The notes under the pieces: generated by a model
Databases searched by the model: none
Seen by the model: the letters and a program-made list of their open reading frames with translations, nothing else
Told to the model about the DNA's origin: nothing
From: an uncultured Bacteroidota bacterium
GTDB lineage: Bacteria > Bacteroidota > Bacteroidia > Bacteroidales > CG2-30-32-10
DNA length: 33,389 nucleotides
Assembly (NCBI GenBank): GCA_903847905.1
Contig: CAINEZ010000176.1
Span: 1 to 33,389, forward strand
Direction of reading: 5' to 3'
Position numbers and translations under genes: made by a program
Shown here: positions 14,838 through 22,672 of the stretch, piece by piece
Layout of the letters: every line of letters starts with the position of its first letter
Numbering within the stretch: position 1 is the stretch's first letter

Positions 14838-17497
14838 TGAGACTTTATGGAAATACGTATTTCTGTTTTTTTTCCGTTTAGAATTTTGCTACTCAACTGC
14901 TCAATTATTTTTTGAGCAAGTTCTTCTTCTGTATATCCCAGTACCGGTGCGTATTTTCGGATAATATCACCAAACGCCTTGTTCTGCTTCAGGAGACTCA
15001 TTGATTCCGTAAACACGAGAACCCCTTCAGGAATAAACTTAAAGATATTTTCAATTATTGCTTTGTAATGTTCATCTTTTCTCCGAAGGGTTTCTTCCTC
15101 CTGCTTGCGGTCGGTGATGTTCTCATGCATAAAAACAAATCGTTCCGGTTTTCCATTGCTATCAAATAAAGGGAATACAACCGTCCGTACCCAAACAGGG
15201 GTATCAGGGAATTCGGAGACTGAATCGTGGGGATTGTAACGCACATCAGGAAAGCGAACAACTTCTCCGTTTTTAATACGTTCAATTAACTCTTTAAATC
15301 CTTGTTGTATTAACTGCGAATCATTAAAAAATGAAAAGTCAGGAGGGGGAACTCCGCCAAAAAGCAAGGTGTGCGCAGAATTTACTTTAAGTGTGAAACC
15401 TTCTTTATCTACAATTTGAATTGACATCGGATTTTTTTCAATGATGTCCTGTACCATTTTCTCAACCTGCTTACGCTCGGTGATGTTAACGATTATTCCC
15501 CGCAAACCGGCGACCTTGCCATCATGAATAATAACCGTCGAATGGATCGTGGCAGGGAAGGTACTCCCATCCTTTCTCTGCATAGTGAATTCGTTCGAGC
15601 CAATATTTTCGCCCTTTATGATTTTCTGTATATTTTCCGATGCACGGCCACGATCATCGGGAATAATCATGTCCAAAACATTCAAACCAACAGCGAAGTC
15701 CTCCTGAGTGTAACCGAAGTCATCGAAGGCGTTCTTGTTTACGAAGGTCAGCACGCCATGTGCATCCATTTCGTAAACGGTTTCAGGCAACAACTCCCCG
15801 AGCTTCCTGAAGCGCTTCTCGCTCTTTTTCAGCGCCTCTTCTGCCTGCTTGCGTTGTAGGACTATGGAAGTTTGATTTATAAAAGTATCGATAATGTCTG
15901 CATTTTCGAGCACCTCCCCTCTTCGCAGGAGCAAAACAGCACTTCCATATAACTCATCACCGACGGAAAGCCCCATAGCATAAACATTTTCAACATCCAG
16001 CAATAGTTCTATCGAGTGACAAATTGCCCGCGGAATTTTTTCACCTGATAATTCAAATAATCCACCGGGAACTTGTAGCTTTTCTTTACGTAATAATTCT
16101 TTAAAGATACGATCATCGGGTTCCATAGTATATCCTTCGACCTTTTTCCCCAGCAATTTCGTGATTTGGTTGTTAATTGTTTTATCTGCATAAAACGATT
16201 CACTGGTTAATGTGTTCGATGTTTTATTGTATGAATTGATGATCACATATTTTGCTCCGGTTAAATTTTTTAATACATCCCGTATATAATCATAAATATT
16301 CTCGCCTGGCGATATAGTAACATATTTTACGGCTGCCTGGGAAAGCAGGGCAATATTTGCAAGATGTCGTTTTTCCTTTTCCTCAGCCTGTTTGCGTTCA
16401 GTGATGTCCCGTGCTATAAAAATAATCCCGGATATATTCCCTTCCTCATTTTTCAACGGGGAGGATGAAAAAAGTATCGGAATTTCTTTTCCATTTTTCG
16501 CCAGAAAATCAGTTTCATAATTTTTTACGATTTCCCCCTTTGTTATTTTTTCTAACAGATCCCTTTTAAGACTACCTTTACTGAAAAGCATCCCAACGGA
16601 TTTTCCTTCTAATTCTTTTTGCTTATATTTTAATGAATCTAAGGTTGCTTTATTTACGGTAAGTATAAATCCATCCTGATCTAAAAGAAGTAAAAATTCC
16701 TCAATAGAAGAGATAATATTCTCAGCAGCAACAGCAGGAGAGATAGATAAAAACTTATATTTAATTATGGCATAAACCACAGCCACTGTAAAGATCAGCA
16801 GGAACACATTTGCCAATGATGGAATTTCCTGAACATTCAGTTTTGGAATCACCACATCAAATATTGTCCCACCCACTAAGCCAATACAAACAGAAGCCAC
16901 AATTATTTTTGCCTGCTTTTTTTCAAATAATTTCTCTGTTTTTCTCCAATACCGGTATATAAAATAGATTGCCAGAATCGTAAATGAAATATAATAAGCA
17001 TAAAAAAGATAAGGCCAGATTGTATCAGACCAATTATTTACCCAGCCATAATACTGTTGTACATGATTTATCGCCAGACAATTTGTCCATTGTTTGTAAA
17101 TGAAAAACAGTGGAATAATCAGAGTAATAACTCTAATAAAATTCTTCCTTAAGATATCCTCCTTTTTAGCAAAAGCAAGAGAAAAATAACAAAGAGCGAT
17201 TGGGAAACCAATCCACCCTATGGAAGAAATATTCTGAAATAGTTTTGCAGTATCCTTTGAAAGATCATAACCGGCAGGAAAAATATCAGCAAAATTCCAT
17301 ATTGCAAAACAAGCCATTAAAACAGCACAAGACCTGTTAAGTATGGATTTTGGGGTTTTATAAAACACAAAAACCGCCAAACTTATATATGCAAGGATAC
17401 AGAAAAAATGCAGAAATGATAATAAAATCATTTGTTTATATATTGTTTGATACCGATACGGAACTGGTTTGCAATCCGAAACTTCGGGATAAACCAT
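14834..17497 (-). CDS. 7TM-PAS-GAF-PAS sensor protein without kinase core (possible first half of a split kinase)
   Basis: An 887-residue protein. An N-terminal seven-helix membrane region (about 24-250) is of the histidine-kinase 7TM type. It is followed by PAS (262-372), a GAF-like domain (378-550), PAS (555-680), a further PAS (682-800) and an unfinished PAS (807-887), which ends at RISIKSQ just where the last strands should follow. There is no HisKA or HATPase. The GAF-like domain closely resembles that in the kinase at 10252-13542 (NIYDYI, LTGAKY, GGLFELS, ELYGSA, INQTS in order). The missing PAS strands appear at the start of that kinase, with the sigma-54-like/GIY-YIG gene in between. 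The stop overlaps the next start as ATGA. The true start may be the Met at residue 23 (17431), just before the first helix. What it senses cannot be told; it would sit in the inner membrane. Confidence 0.85.
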   Translation of the reverse strand: MVYPEVSDCKPVPYRYQTIYKQMILLSFLHFFCILAYISLAVFVFYKTPKSILNRSCAVLMACFAIWNFADIFPAGYDLSKDTAKLFQNISSIGWIGFPIALCYFSLAFAKKEDILRKNFIRVITLIIPLFFIYKQWTNCLAINHVQQYYGWVNNWSDTIWPYLFYAYYISFTILAIYFIYRYWRKTEKLFEKKQAKIIVASVCIGLVGGTIFDVVIPKLNVQEIPSLANVFLLIFTVAVVYAIIKYKFLSISPAVAAENIISSIEEFLLLLDQDGFILTVNKATLDSLKYKQKELEGKSVGMLFSKGSLKRDLLEKITKGEIVKNYETDFLAKNGKEIPILFSSSPLKNEEGNISGIIFIARDITERKQAEEKEKRHLANIALLSQAAVKYVTISPGENIYDYIRDVLKNLTGAKYVIINSYNKTSNTLTSESFYADKTINNQITKLLGKKVEGYTMEPDDRIFKELLRKEKLQVPGGLFELSGEKIPRAICHSIELLLDVENVYAMGLSVGDELYGSAVLLLRRGEVLENADIIDTFINQTSIVLQRKQAEEALKKSEKRFRKLGELLPETVYEMDAHGVLTFVNKNAFDDFGYTQEDFAVGLNVLDMIIPDDRGRASENIQKIIKGENIGSNEFTMQRKDGSTFPATIHSTVIIHDGKVAGLRGIIVNITERKQVEKMVQDIIEKNPMSIQIVDKEGFTLKVNSAHTLLFGGVPPPDFSFFNDSQLIQQGFKELIERIKNGEVVRFPDVRYNPHDSVSEFPDTPVWVRTVVFPLFDSNGKPERFVFMHENITDRKQEEETLRRKDEHYKAIIENIFKFIPEGVLVFTESMSLLKQNKAFGDIIRKYAPVLGYTEEELAQKIIEQLSSKILNGKKTEIRISIKSQ

Positions 17498-17643
17498 TTT
17501 CTATCGGCATTATAGGTTCTAATCATCTTTTGCAAATCTGATAAGAATCTGTATAAATTACTTTCAAATGTATAAATAATTTCCGATACTAACTATAGCG
17601 ACACCGTGTTTTTTTTAAAAAAAGTCTTAAAGGCAGATACTAA
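17498..17643. other. Short intergenic region upstream of the sensor operon
   Basis: It must contain the promoter of the leftward sensor operon. I find no convincing sigma-54 or -7/-33 match and no ORF. Confidence 0.4.
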
Positions 17644-17763
17644 TTAATCAAACACTTCCATTGCTTTAGCCAGATCCGCATTCACAATTTTTGCATAAAC
17701 CTGAGTCGTTTTAATTGAAGTATGGCCCATCAATTTAGAGACATACTTAATTCTCATTTCTAT
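17644..17763 (-). pseudogene. Tyrosine recombinase 3'-end remnant, copy 1
   Basis: The minus strand encodes EMRIKYVSKLMGHTSIKTTQ, then VYAKIVNADLAKAMEVFD and a stop, which matches residues about 364-401 of the intact recombinase at 20516-21772, including the conserved His and the nucleophile Tyr. Upstream the match stops abruptly at about 17763, where the tandem-repeat array begins. The catalytic Arg residues are absent, so it cannot be active. Confidence 0.85.
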
Positions 17764-17772
17764 TCCAGACAG

Positions 17773-18140
17773 CGAACAAGTTGCGAAAAAATCTTTCACC
17801 ACTGAGACAATAGCTAAACTATGCTGCGAACAAGCTTTTTTAAGGCGCGGGAAAAACCGGACGAAACCACGAACAAGCTTTGAAAAAGCCTTTCGATAAC
17901 GCGACAATAGCCGAACTTAGCTGCGAACAAGCTTTGAAAAAGCCTTTCGATAACGCGACAATAGCCGAACTTAGCTGCGAACAAGCTTTTTCGAGGTGCG
18001 GTAAAAACCGGACGAAGCTCCGAACAAGCTTTGAAAAAACCTTTCAATAACGCGACAATAGTCAAACTTAGCAGCGAACAAGCTTTTTCGAGGCGCGGTA
18101 TAATTTGGTCGAAACAGCGAACAAACCGATAAAAACCGCT
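17773..18140. repeat. Tandem array of alternating 54-bp and 43-bp units
   Basis: All units start with CGAACAAG, mostly followed by CTTT. Type A units (54 bp) lie at 17773-17826, 17870-17923, 17924-17977 and 18021-18074; the second and third are identical. Type B units (43 bp) lie at 17827-17869, 17978-18020 and 18075-18117; a decayed unit follows from 18118. The order is A-B-A-A-B-A-B. Each A unit (the first is diverged) has a small hairpin GCTTT-GAA-AAAGC. Each B unit can fold into a longer one, clearest at 17978-18020: AGCTT..TCG pairs with CGAAGCT, with an inner CGGT-AAA-ACCG. The 43-bp unit is not a multiple of three, so the array is unlikely to be coding. It lies between two recombinase remnants. 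Confidence 0.9.
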
Positions 18141-18223
18141 GACTACCTGTAACGATACTGTGTAAAACTGCCGAAAAAAATAAATTTTAGAAAATTCAAG
18201 AAAGAACTTTTACAAAAGGGTTA

Positions 18224-18463
18224 TTAATCAAACACCTCCATCGCCTTATCCAGATCAGCATTTACAATTTTTGCGTAAACCTGAGTGGTTTTAATTGAAG
18301 CATGACCCATCAGCTTTGAAACATACTCTATTCTCATTCCTTTACGAAGTGCACGGGTTGCCCATGTATGGCGTGAAGTGTGGAAATGAACGTGCTTTTC
18401 TATTTTGGCAGTTTTTGCCAGATCTTTCAGATCAGTGTTAGTATAAGCAGTGATGGAAGAAAT
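18224..18463 (-). pseudogene. Tyrosine recombinase 3'-end remnant, copy 2
   Basis: The minus strand encodes a C-terminal piece with HVHFHTSRHTWATRALRKGM, RIEYVSKLMGHASIKTTQVY and a VFD-stop end. It matches residues about 324-401 of the intact recombinase, with roughly nine in ten bases the same by eye. It keeps the second Arg, both His and the Tyr but lacks the first Arg and the arm-binding and core-binding domains. The match ends at about 18463, 19 bases before the inverted repeat that precedes the AbiEi-type gene. Confidence 0.88.
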
Positions 18464-18481
18464 AATAAAGCAAATTGTTTA

Positions 18482-18528
18482 AATCAAATTATCGGCACTT
18501 TTCTGCATTTGCTGCCGATAATTTGATT
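18482..18528. promoter_or_regulatory. Inverted-repeat operator candidate of the toxin-antitoxin pair
   Basis: Perfect 16-base arms: AATCAAATTATCGGCA at 18482-18497 and its complement at 18513-18528, with a 15-base loop. The right arm plus its left flank recurs at 19291-19311, just before the toxin start. A -7 match TATTTTTG (18528-18535) abuts the right arm, so a protein bound here would cover the promoter. AbiEi-type antitoxins repress their own promoter by binding inverted repeats. Confidence 0.65.
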
Positions 18529-18535
18529 ATTTTTG
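18528..18535 (+). promoter_or_regulatory. Bacteroidetes -7 element TATTTTTG ahead of the AbiEi-type gene
   Basis: It matches TAnnTTTG. If used, transcription would start near 18542, downstream of the TTG at 18533, and the true antitoxin start would lie further right, for instance the TTG at 18581. Confidence 0.35.
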
Positions 18536-19288
18536 CAGTATAAAACAAACACAATCGGAAAAAAAACAGACATAGAGCAATTGATTTCTTTCTTTAAAAA
18601 GGAAAAAGTATTCAGCACACAAGATCTGTTAAAGTTTTATAAACAGAAAGAAGTCGCTGTTAACAGGAATACTTTAAACTGGAGGGTATATTATCTTATA
18701 AAAAAAGGAATAATTGCAAGAATAGGAAAAGGACAGTTCAGGGTAGGAAATTTGGGTATTTTTAAACCTGAACTTTCGCCAATAATTAAGAAAATAAACA
18801 AGCAACTGAAAAAAACATTTCCTTTTCTAAAATACTGTCTTTGGGATACTGAACAAATACGTGGACTTTCACAGCATTTGCCATCATTAAAACTCACTAT
18901 TGTTGATGTTGAAAGAGATGGAATGGAAGCTGTTTTTCACAGCCTGCAGGATAAATTCAAAAATGTTTTTTTAATGCCTGACATGGAAGTAATGGAAAAG
19001 TATGTAATACCGGCAAAAAATCCTATTGTTATAAAAACGCTTGTATCAGAGTCCCCTGTTTATGAGATTGAAGGAATAATGGCTCCGGCAATAGAAAAGG
19101 TACTTGTTGATGTATTTTTTGAAGAGGAGTTCTCAACACTTCGCGGTATGGAAATGAGCTATATTTTTAAAAATGCGTATGAGATGTATTCCGTTAATCC
19201 AGGCAGACTATTGCGATACGCTACACGCAAGAGAAAGAAAGAGGAAATAAAGAAATTTTTAATATCCAATAATCTGGCAGCAAAGTAA
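18533..19288 (+). CDS. AbiEi-type antitoxin (winged-helix transcriptional regulator)
   Basis: About 251 residues. The N-terminus (about 12-70) is a winged helix: LISFFKKEKVFSTQDLLKFY, then NTLNWRVYYLIKKGIIARIG and KGQFRVG, as in the AbiEi antitoxin N-terminal domain. The rest (YCLWDTEQI, SLKLTIVDVERDGMEAVF, KVLVDVFFEEE) follows the AbiEi C-terminal domain. It lies 24 bases upstream of the AbiEii-type nucleotidyltransferase on the same strand. In type IV abortive-infection pairs the antitoxin opposes the toxin and represses the operon. The start is unclear: the frame has no early ATG. TTG at 18533 is the longest choice (a TGA lies three codons further upstream), but it overlaps a promoter-like -7 element; TTG at 18581 would still keep the winged helix. 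Confidence 0.85.
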   Translation: MQYKTNTIGKKTDIEQLISFFKKEKVFSTQDLLKFYKQKEVAVNRNTLNWRVYYLIKKGIIARIGKGQFRVGNLGIFKPELSPIIKKINKQLKKTFPFLKYCLWDTEQIRGLSQHLPSLKLTIVDVERDGMEAVFHSLQDKFKNVFLMPDMEVMEKYVIPAKNPIVIKTLVSESPVYEIEGIMAPAIEKVLVDVFFEEEFSTLRGMEMSYIFKNAYEMYSVNPGRLLRYATRKRKKEEIKKFLISNNLAAK

Positions 19289-19290
19289 TG

Positions 19291-19311
19291 TTTGCTGCCG
19301 ATAATTTGATT
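19291..19311 (+). repeat. Repeat of the operator half-site before the toxin start
   Basis: These 21 bases (core GCTGCCGATAATTTGATT) are identical to 18508-18528. Here they end one base before the ATG of the toxin gene, so they fill the whole antitoxin-toxin gap and could serve as a second operator or a translation control site. Confidence 0.6.
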
Positions 19312-19312
19312 T

Positions 19313-20371
19313 ATGATAAGTAAAGAAACATTCCATATTGACTGGATAAAAGAAGTATCTGCCAAAAACAGAAATGCAGATAAAACACTTATCGAGAAAG
19401 TGTGCAGGGCTTTTACATTGCTTGAAGGGCTGAGTGAATCCGGATTGGAGTTTGTTTTTAAAGGTGGAACAGCTTTGATGCTCCTTACCGGAAGCACAAA
19501 AAGACTTTCGATAGATATTGATATTGTCTTAACCGTGCATACTGATTTATCTGAAATATTTGAAAAAATATCAATTGATAAGGGTTTCATTAACACCGAA
19601 GGGCATCACAGAAAACAAAGAACAGGTATTAACAAAGCACATCATAAGTTTTATTACAAGCCGGCATTTAGGACAGCCCAGGATATGGATTATATTTTGC
19701 TGGATATTTTGTTTGAAATACCAAAATACAGGCATATCCGGAAAGTTAAGATTGAAAACTCTTTCGTTATGACAAGTGGGGATGCTGCGGAAGTAAACGT
19801 ACCCTGTTTTGAAGATATGCTCGGTGATAAACTTACAGCATTTGCCCCAAATACTACAGGAGTACCTTATAAAAAAGGTGATAACAGCATGTCTATGGAA
19901 ATATGCAAACAACTGTATGATATCGGAACCCTGTTTGATTTGGTTAATGATATGGAAACAATAAAAAGCACATTTCATCAATTTGCCGAAACAGAGGCAA
20001 AATACAGGGAACTGAATATAACACCATTTGAAGTACTCGAAGATATTTACCAAACAGCATTATGCATAACAACACGCGGACAGGATGGAAAAGGAGATTA
20101 TGCAGCATTATTGGAAGGGATTACAAAAGTCCGTTCTTATATATTCTCTGAACCATATCACATAGAAAGAGCCATCAATGATGCAGCAAAAGCAGCTTAT
20201 CTTTCACAATTAATAAAAAAAGAAAGAAATAGTATTGATAAATATATAGATGCTGAACAAATCAGAAATATGGTTATAGAGCAACCTTTCAATACAAAAC
20301 TTAATAAACTTAAAAAAACGCATCCAGAAGCTTTCTTCTACTGGTTTAATGTTTGTGAGTTAATGAAGTAA
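19313..20371 (+). CDS. AbiEii-type nucleotidyltransferase toxin
   Basis: A 352-residue protein with the AbiEii hallmarks near the N-terminus: FVFKGGTALMLLTGSTKRLS followed by IDIDI (the metal-binding Asp pair), and later VPCFEDMLGDKLTAFAPNTTGVPYKKG, which matches the conserved Asp-Lys motif. Family members are DNA polymerase beta-fold enzymes; relatives add nucleotides to tRNA acceptor ends or otherwise block translation in infected cells. The ATG is 24 bases after the AbiEi-type gene. With the upstream regulator it forms a type IV toxin-antitoxin/abortive-infection pair, framed by recombinase remnants, which suggests it arrived as cargo. All motifs are present; likely active. Confidence 0.92.
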   Translation: MISKETFHIDWIKEVSAKNRNADKTLIEKVCRAFTLLEGLSESGLEFVFKGGTALMLLTGSTKRLSIDIDIVLTVHTDLSEIFEKISIDKGFINTEGHHRKQRTGINKAHHKFYYKPAFRTAQDMDYILLDILFEIPKYRHIRKVKIENSFVMTSGDAAEVNVPCFEDMLGDKLTAFAPNTTGVPYKKGDNSMSMEICKQLYDIGTLFDLVNDMETIKSTFHQFAETEAKYRELNITPFEVLEDIYQTALCITTRGQDGKGDYAALLEGITKVRSYIFSEPYHIERAINDAAKAAYLSQLIKKERNSIDKYIDAEQIRNMVIEQPFNTKLNKLKKTHPEAFFYWFNVCELMK

Positions 20372-20390
20372 TTAATGGCTAATAAAGAAT

Positions 20391-20450
20391 TTAATCAAAA
20401 ACATCCAACACCTTATCCTTATCAGCATTTACGATTTCAGCATAAACCTG
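20391..20450 (-). pseudogene. Tyrosine recombinase 3'-end remnant, copy 3 (short)
   Basis: The minus strand reads QVYAEIVNADKDKVLDVFD, corresponding to residues 383-401 of the intact recombinase, with several changes. Only the extreme 3' part is present. It lies between the toxin stop and the terminator hairpin. Confidence 0.7.
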
Positions 20451-20456
20451 ATTTCA

Positions 20457-20492
20457 AACATTTGACATTTTTTTTAAAAAATGTCAAATGTT
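20457..20492. terminator. Bidirectional terminator between toxin and recombinase genes
   Basis: A perfect 17-base stem (AACATTTGACATTTTTT and its complement) with a 2-base centre, flanked by T and A runs within the stem. It lies between the convergent ends of the toxin gene (20371, plus) and the recombinase gene (20516, minus). Confidence 0.7.
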
Positions 20493-20515
20493 AGGATAGG
20501 GAAATAAAGAATAAA

Positions 20516-21772
20516 TCATTTGGATTTTTCGACCTTACTCTCAGGTTTTATAGGGGGGACAGGTTTATTATCAAACACCTCCATCGCCTTATCCAAATCA
20601 GCATTGACAATTTTTGCGTAAACCTGAGTGGTTTTAATTGAAGCATGGCCCATCAGCTTTGAAACATATTCAATGCGCATACCTTTACGAAGCGCACGCG
20701 TAGCCCATGTATGCCGGGAAGTGTGGAAATGAACATGCTTTTCGATACCGGCATCATTGGCAAGGTCTTTCAGATCAGTGTTAGTATAAGCAGTGATGGA
20801 AGAAATTGCTGTATGTAATTTTGTTGGAGTTGAAATATCAGCATATTTATCAAGGAAAGGGAAAATAAATGATTCCTTTTTAGAATCCTTGCTGTGATAG
20901 CTTTTAATAATTGATATTGCTTTTTCAGGAAGCTTTATTGAAATTACGGAACCGGTTTTTTGAGTATTCAATAAAAGGTGGGTATTATCAAAATTGCTCC
21001 ATTTAAGAGTAATCAAATCAGAAATACGGATACCTCCGGCATAGCATGCAAGGATATACATATTGCGGTGATGGTACTTCATGGATTCTTTATCTAGAGG
21101 AAGATCTTCGATAGCTGCAATTTCTTCTTCAGTGAGAAAAACTTTTTCTGTATTCTTCCAGGTTAATTTATAGGTAAGGAAAGGGTTCTTTGCGAATTCA
21201 AGGTGTTTATCCTCCACCGCTTCATTTAAAATGCGCCTGATGGCTCTGAAATTAGCAATAACGGTATTATTTGTATTTTTATAGAAAGTGCGTAAATGAT
21301 CCTCGTACTTTTTCAGAAAGGCAGTGTCAATCATTTTTATTGTAAGCTCTTTCCCGTTAACGTATGCTTTCAACTTTGAAACAACAGCCTCAAACCTTTT
21401 ATAAGTCCCGATTTTGCCTTTATTCTCGTATAGCTTATTAAATTTTCCGGCATAAGCGAAAAATTCAACAGGCGCTTTACCCTGCAATGCTTCTTTGATT
21501 TCATTAACAGTTGATGAAGGATCATCTGTTTCTTTGTCTAACAGGCCATCAAGTGCAATCCTTGTTTTTTCTGCGATGTACTTATTCATGCGTATTGAAT
21601 TCGGATGATTAGGCTTTACTTTCTGGGCGTCTTCATCCCAATACTTCGGAAGCACATTTATTTGTAAAGAATAGTATTTTGTCTGCCTGTTTTTTATTAA
21701 ACGGATATAAACAGGAATTTCACCATTTTTTCTTGCTTTATGATGTAATAAAATTATCTTTGTAGTTGCCAT
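20516..21772 (-). CDS. Tyrosine recombinase/integrase (Bacteroidetes type), intact
   Basis: 418 residues from the ATG at 21772 (MATTKIILLHHKARKNGEIP). An arm-binding N-terminus (1-90) is followed by a core-binding domain (about 100-200) and the catalytic domain. The catalytic set is complete: R249 (GGIRISD), K272, H350 and R353 (HFHTSRHTWA), H376 (LMGHASIKTT) and nucleophile Y385. A longer frame to 21913 would add 47 residues of poor quality, and a -7 element (21789-21796) lies just ahead of the chosen start. It carries an extra 17-residue tail after VFD, where the remnants at 17644 and 18224 have a stop, so those come from related but different recombinases. It may have moved or rearranged the neighbouring accessory genes. 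Confidence 0.93.
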   Translation of the reverse strand: MATTKIILLHHKARKNGEIPVYIRLIKNRQTKYYSLQINVLPKYWDEDAQKVKPNHPNSIRMNKYIAEKTRIALDGLLDKETDDPSSTVNEIKEALQGKAPVEFFAYAGKFNKLYENKGKIGTYKRFEAVVSKLKAYVNGKELTIKMIDTAFLKKYEDHLRTFYKNTNNTVIANFRAIRRILNEAVEDKHLEFAKNPFLTYKLTWKNTEKVFLTEEEIAAIEDLPLDKESMKYHHRNMYILACYAGGIRISDLITLKWSNFDNTHLLLNTQKTGSVISIKLPEKAISIIKSYHSKDSKKESFIFPFLDKYADISTPTKLHTAISSITAYTNTDLKDLANDAGIEKHVHFHTSRHTWATRALRKGMRIEYVSKLMGHASIKTTQVYAKIVNADLDKAMEVFDNKPVPPIKPESKVEKSK

Positions 21773-21788
21773 CTGCGTTGGTTTTCTG

Positions 21789-21796
21789 CAAAGATA
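21789..21796 (-). promoter_or_regulatory. -7 promoter element of the recombinase gene
   Basis: On the minus strand TATCTTTG fits TAnnTTTG. The start of transcription would be about 9 bases before the ATG. No good -33 element is seen at the usual spacing. Confidence 0.4.
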
Positions 21797-21974
21797 AGCA
21801 AAATGCTGAAATAGGTAAAACAATAGGTTAAACAATTTACATTTATTTATGAACAAAGGGGTAAATTTCCAAAAGCAGAAAAAAGCAAAAGTCTTTATTA
21901 ACAAGCATTTCAATAAAATGAGGTGCGAAGCGAAGCGGGCATCGTGATCCCAGCCAGATCACGCCTATAACGTC

Positions 21975-22009
21975 AAAACCCCCGAAAAAACTAAAGTTTC
22001 GGGGGTTTT
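21975..22009. terminator. Strong intrinsic terminator hairpin, usable both ways
   Basis: A perfect 13-base stem AAAACCCCCGAAA / TTTCGGGGGTTTT with a 9-base loop (21988-21996), A run before and T run after. It sits between two divergent genes, where no terminator is needed, so it may be left from a gene lost at the edge of a mobile segment. Confidence 0.8.
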
Positions 22010-22189
22010 TAATTGAAGGGGTAAACATTTTATTTTATATTGATTTTACTAAGTTCTGTTAATATTTAAAATAACGGCTTATATTTGATTAAGGTTTATT
22101 AACGATTAAATATAAAAAAAATAATTATCACTCATTTTGCCTTATAGTAAAACTATACTATTAATTTCGCATAGCTTAAAAGAATAATT

Positions 22190-22594
22190 ATGTTAAGTAT
22201 AAAAAAATCGCAATTACCTTCTGCTGGACAGGGTTTATGGGCAGAAAAGGATTTTAAACGAGGCGAAATCATAGTTCAATATGATGGAGAAAAAATAACA
22301 TGGAAAGAATGTGAAAGGCGTAATCTGGCTCAGGAAGGCTATGGTTGTTATTATTTATATATCAGTAAAAAAAGATGTATTGATGCTCAATATACAATCT
22401 GGGCAAAAGGGCGGTATGCTAATGATGCAGCAGGTTTGTGTCGTATATCAGGATTGAGAAACAATTCAAAGTATGAGATAATAAAAGGTGATGTTTTTAT
22501 AAAAGCTTCAAGGAATATAATAGTTGGTGAAGAAATTTTTGTTTCATACGGCAAAAGTTATTGGAATACTCTGAGAAAAGAGATAATAAATTAG
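22190..22594 (+). CDS. Small SET-domain protein (lysine methyltransferase fold)
   Basis: A 134-residue protein that is almost only a SET domain: IKKSQLPSAGQGLWAEKDFK then GEIIVQYDGE, RYANDAAG...NNSKYEI (the pseudoknot N-H/N-S-x-Y region) and GEEIFVSYGKSYW. Family members transfer methyl groups from S-adenosylmethionine to protein lysines. The pre-SET and cysteine-rich post-SET parts of eukaryotic enzymes are absent, as in the short bacterial and viral forms. It lies alone on the plus strand in the mobile patch, between the recombinase and a phage-type muramidase. The substrate is unknown. Confidence 0.85.
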   Translation: MLSIKKSQLPSAGQGLWAEKDFKRGEIIVQYDGEKITWKECERRNLAQEGYGCYYLYISKKRCIDAQYTIWAKGRYANDAAGLCRISGLRNNSKYEIIKGDVFIKASRNIIVGEEIFVSYGKSYWNTLRKEIIN

Positions 22595-22672
22595 AATGAG
22601 TAATTATTCGAAAAGCATAGGGTTTGGCGAGTCCCATAACGCTTCATATAATTTCAAAAGAAAACTTTTATT

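Larger units (their letters stand above)
21773..22189. other. Intergenic region between recombinase and SET genes
   Basis: 417 bases. It contains the recombinase promoter, an inverted repeat GTGATC...GATCAC around 21938-21962 in a relatively GC-rich patch unlike its surroundings, a strong terminator hairpin (21975-22009) and an AT-rich leader of the SET gene with TATAGT-AAA-ACTATA (22143-22157). No tRNA gene could be made out. Confidence 0.5.

Noticed and set aside
17814-18065. Possible small repeat protein (SLFAAKFGYCRVIERLFQ twice) on the minus strand
   Set aside because: The repeated peptide is only the translation of the 54-bp unit, and the 43-bp units shift the frame, so the DNA repeat is the real signal.
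17773-18140. CRISPR array
   Set aside because: Units differ in length (54 and 43 bp), are repetitive over their whole length with no unique spacers, and no cas gene is in the window.
21773-21913. Longer start for the recombinase (47 extra residues)
   Set aside because: The extension is Phe/Leu/Cys-rich and unlike arm-binding domains, and a -7 promoter element lies inside it.
21925-21975. tRNA fragment as attachment site near the recombinase
   Set aside because: The GC-rich patch has an inverted repeat but no T-loop or anticodon-arm pattern, so a tRNA call cannot be supported.
21843-22028. 61-codon minus-strand ORF over the terminator
   Set aside because: It runs through the hairpin stem and has no family resemblance; the composition reflects the GC-rich patch.
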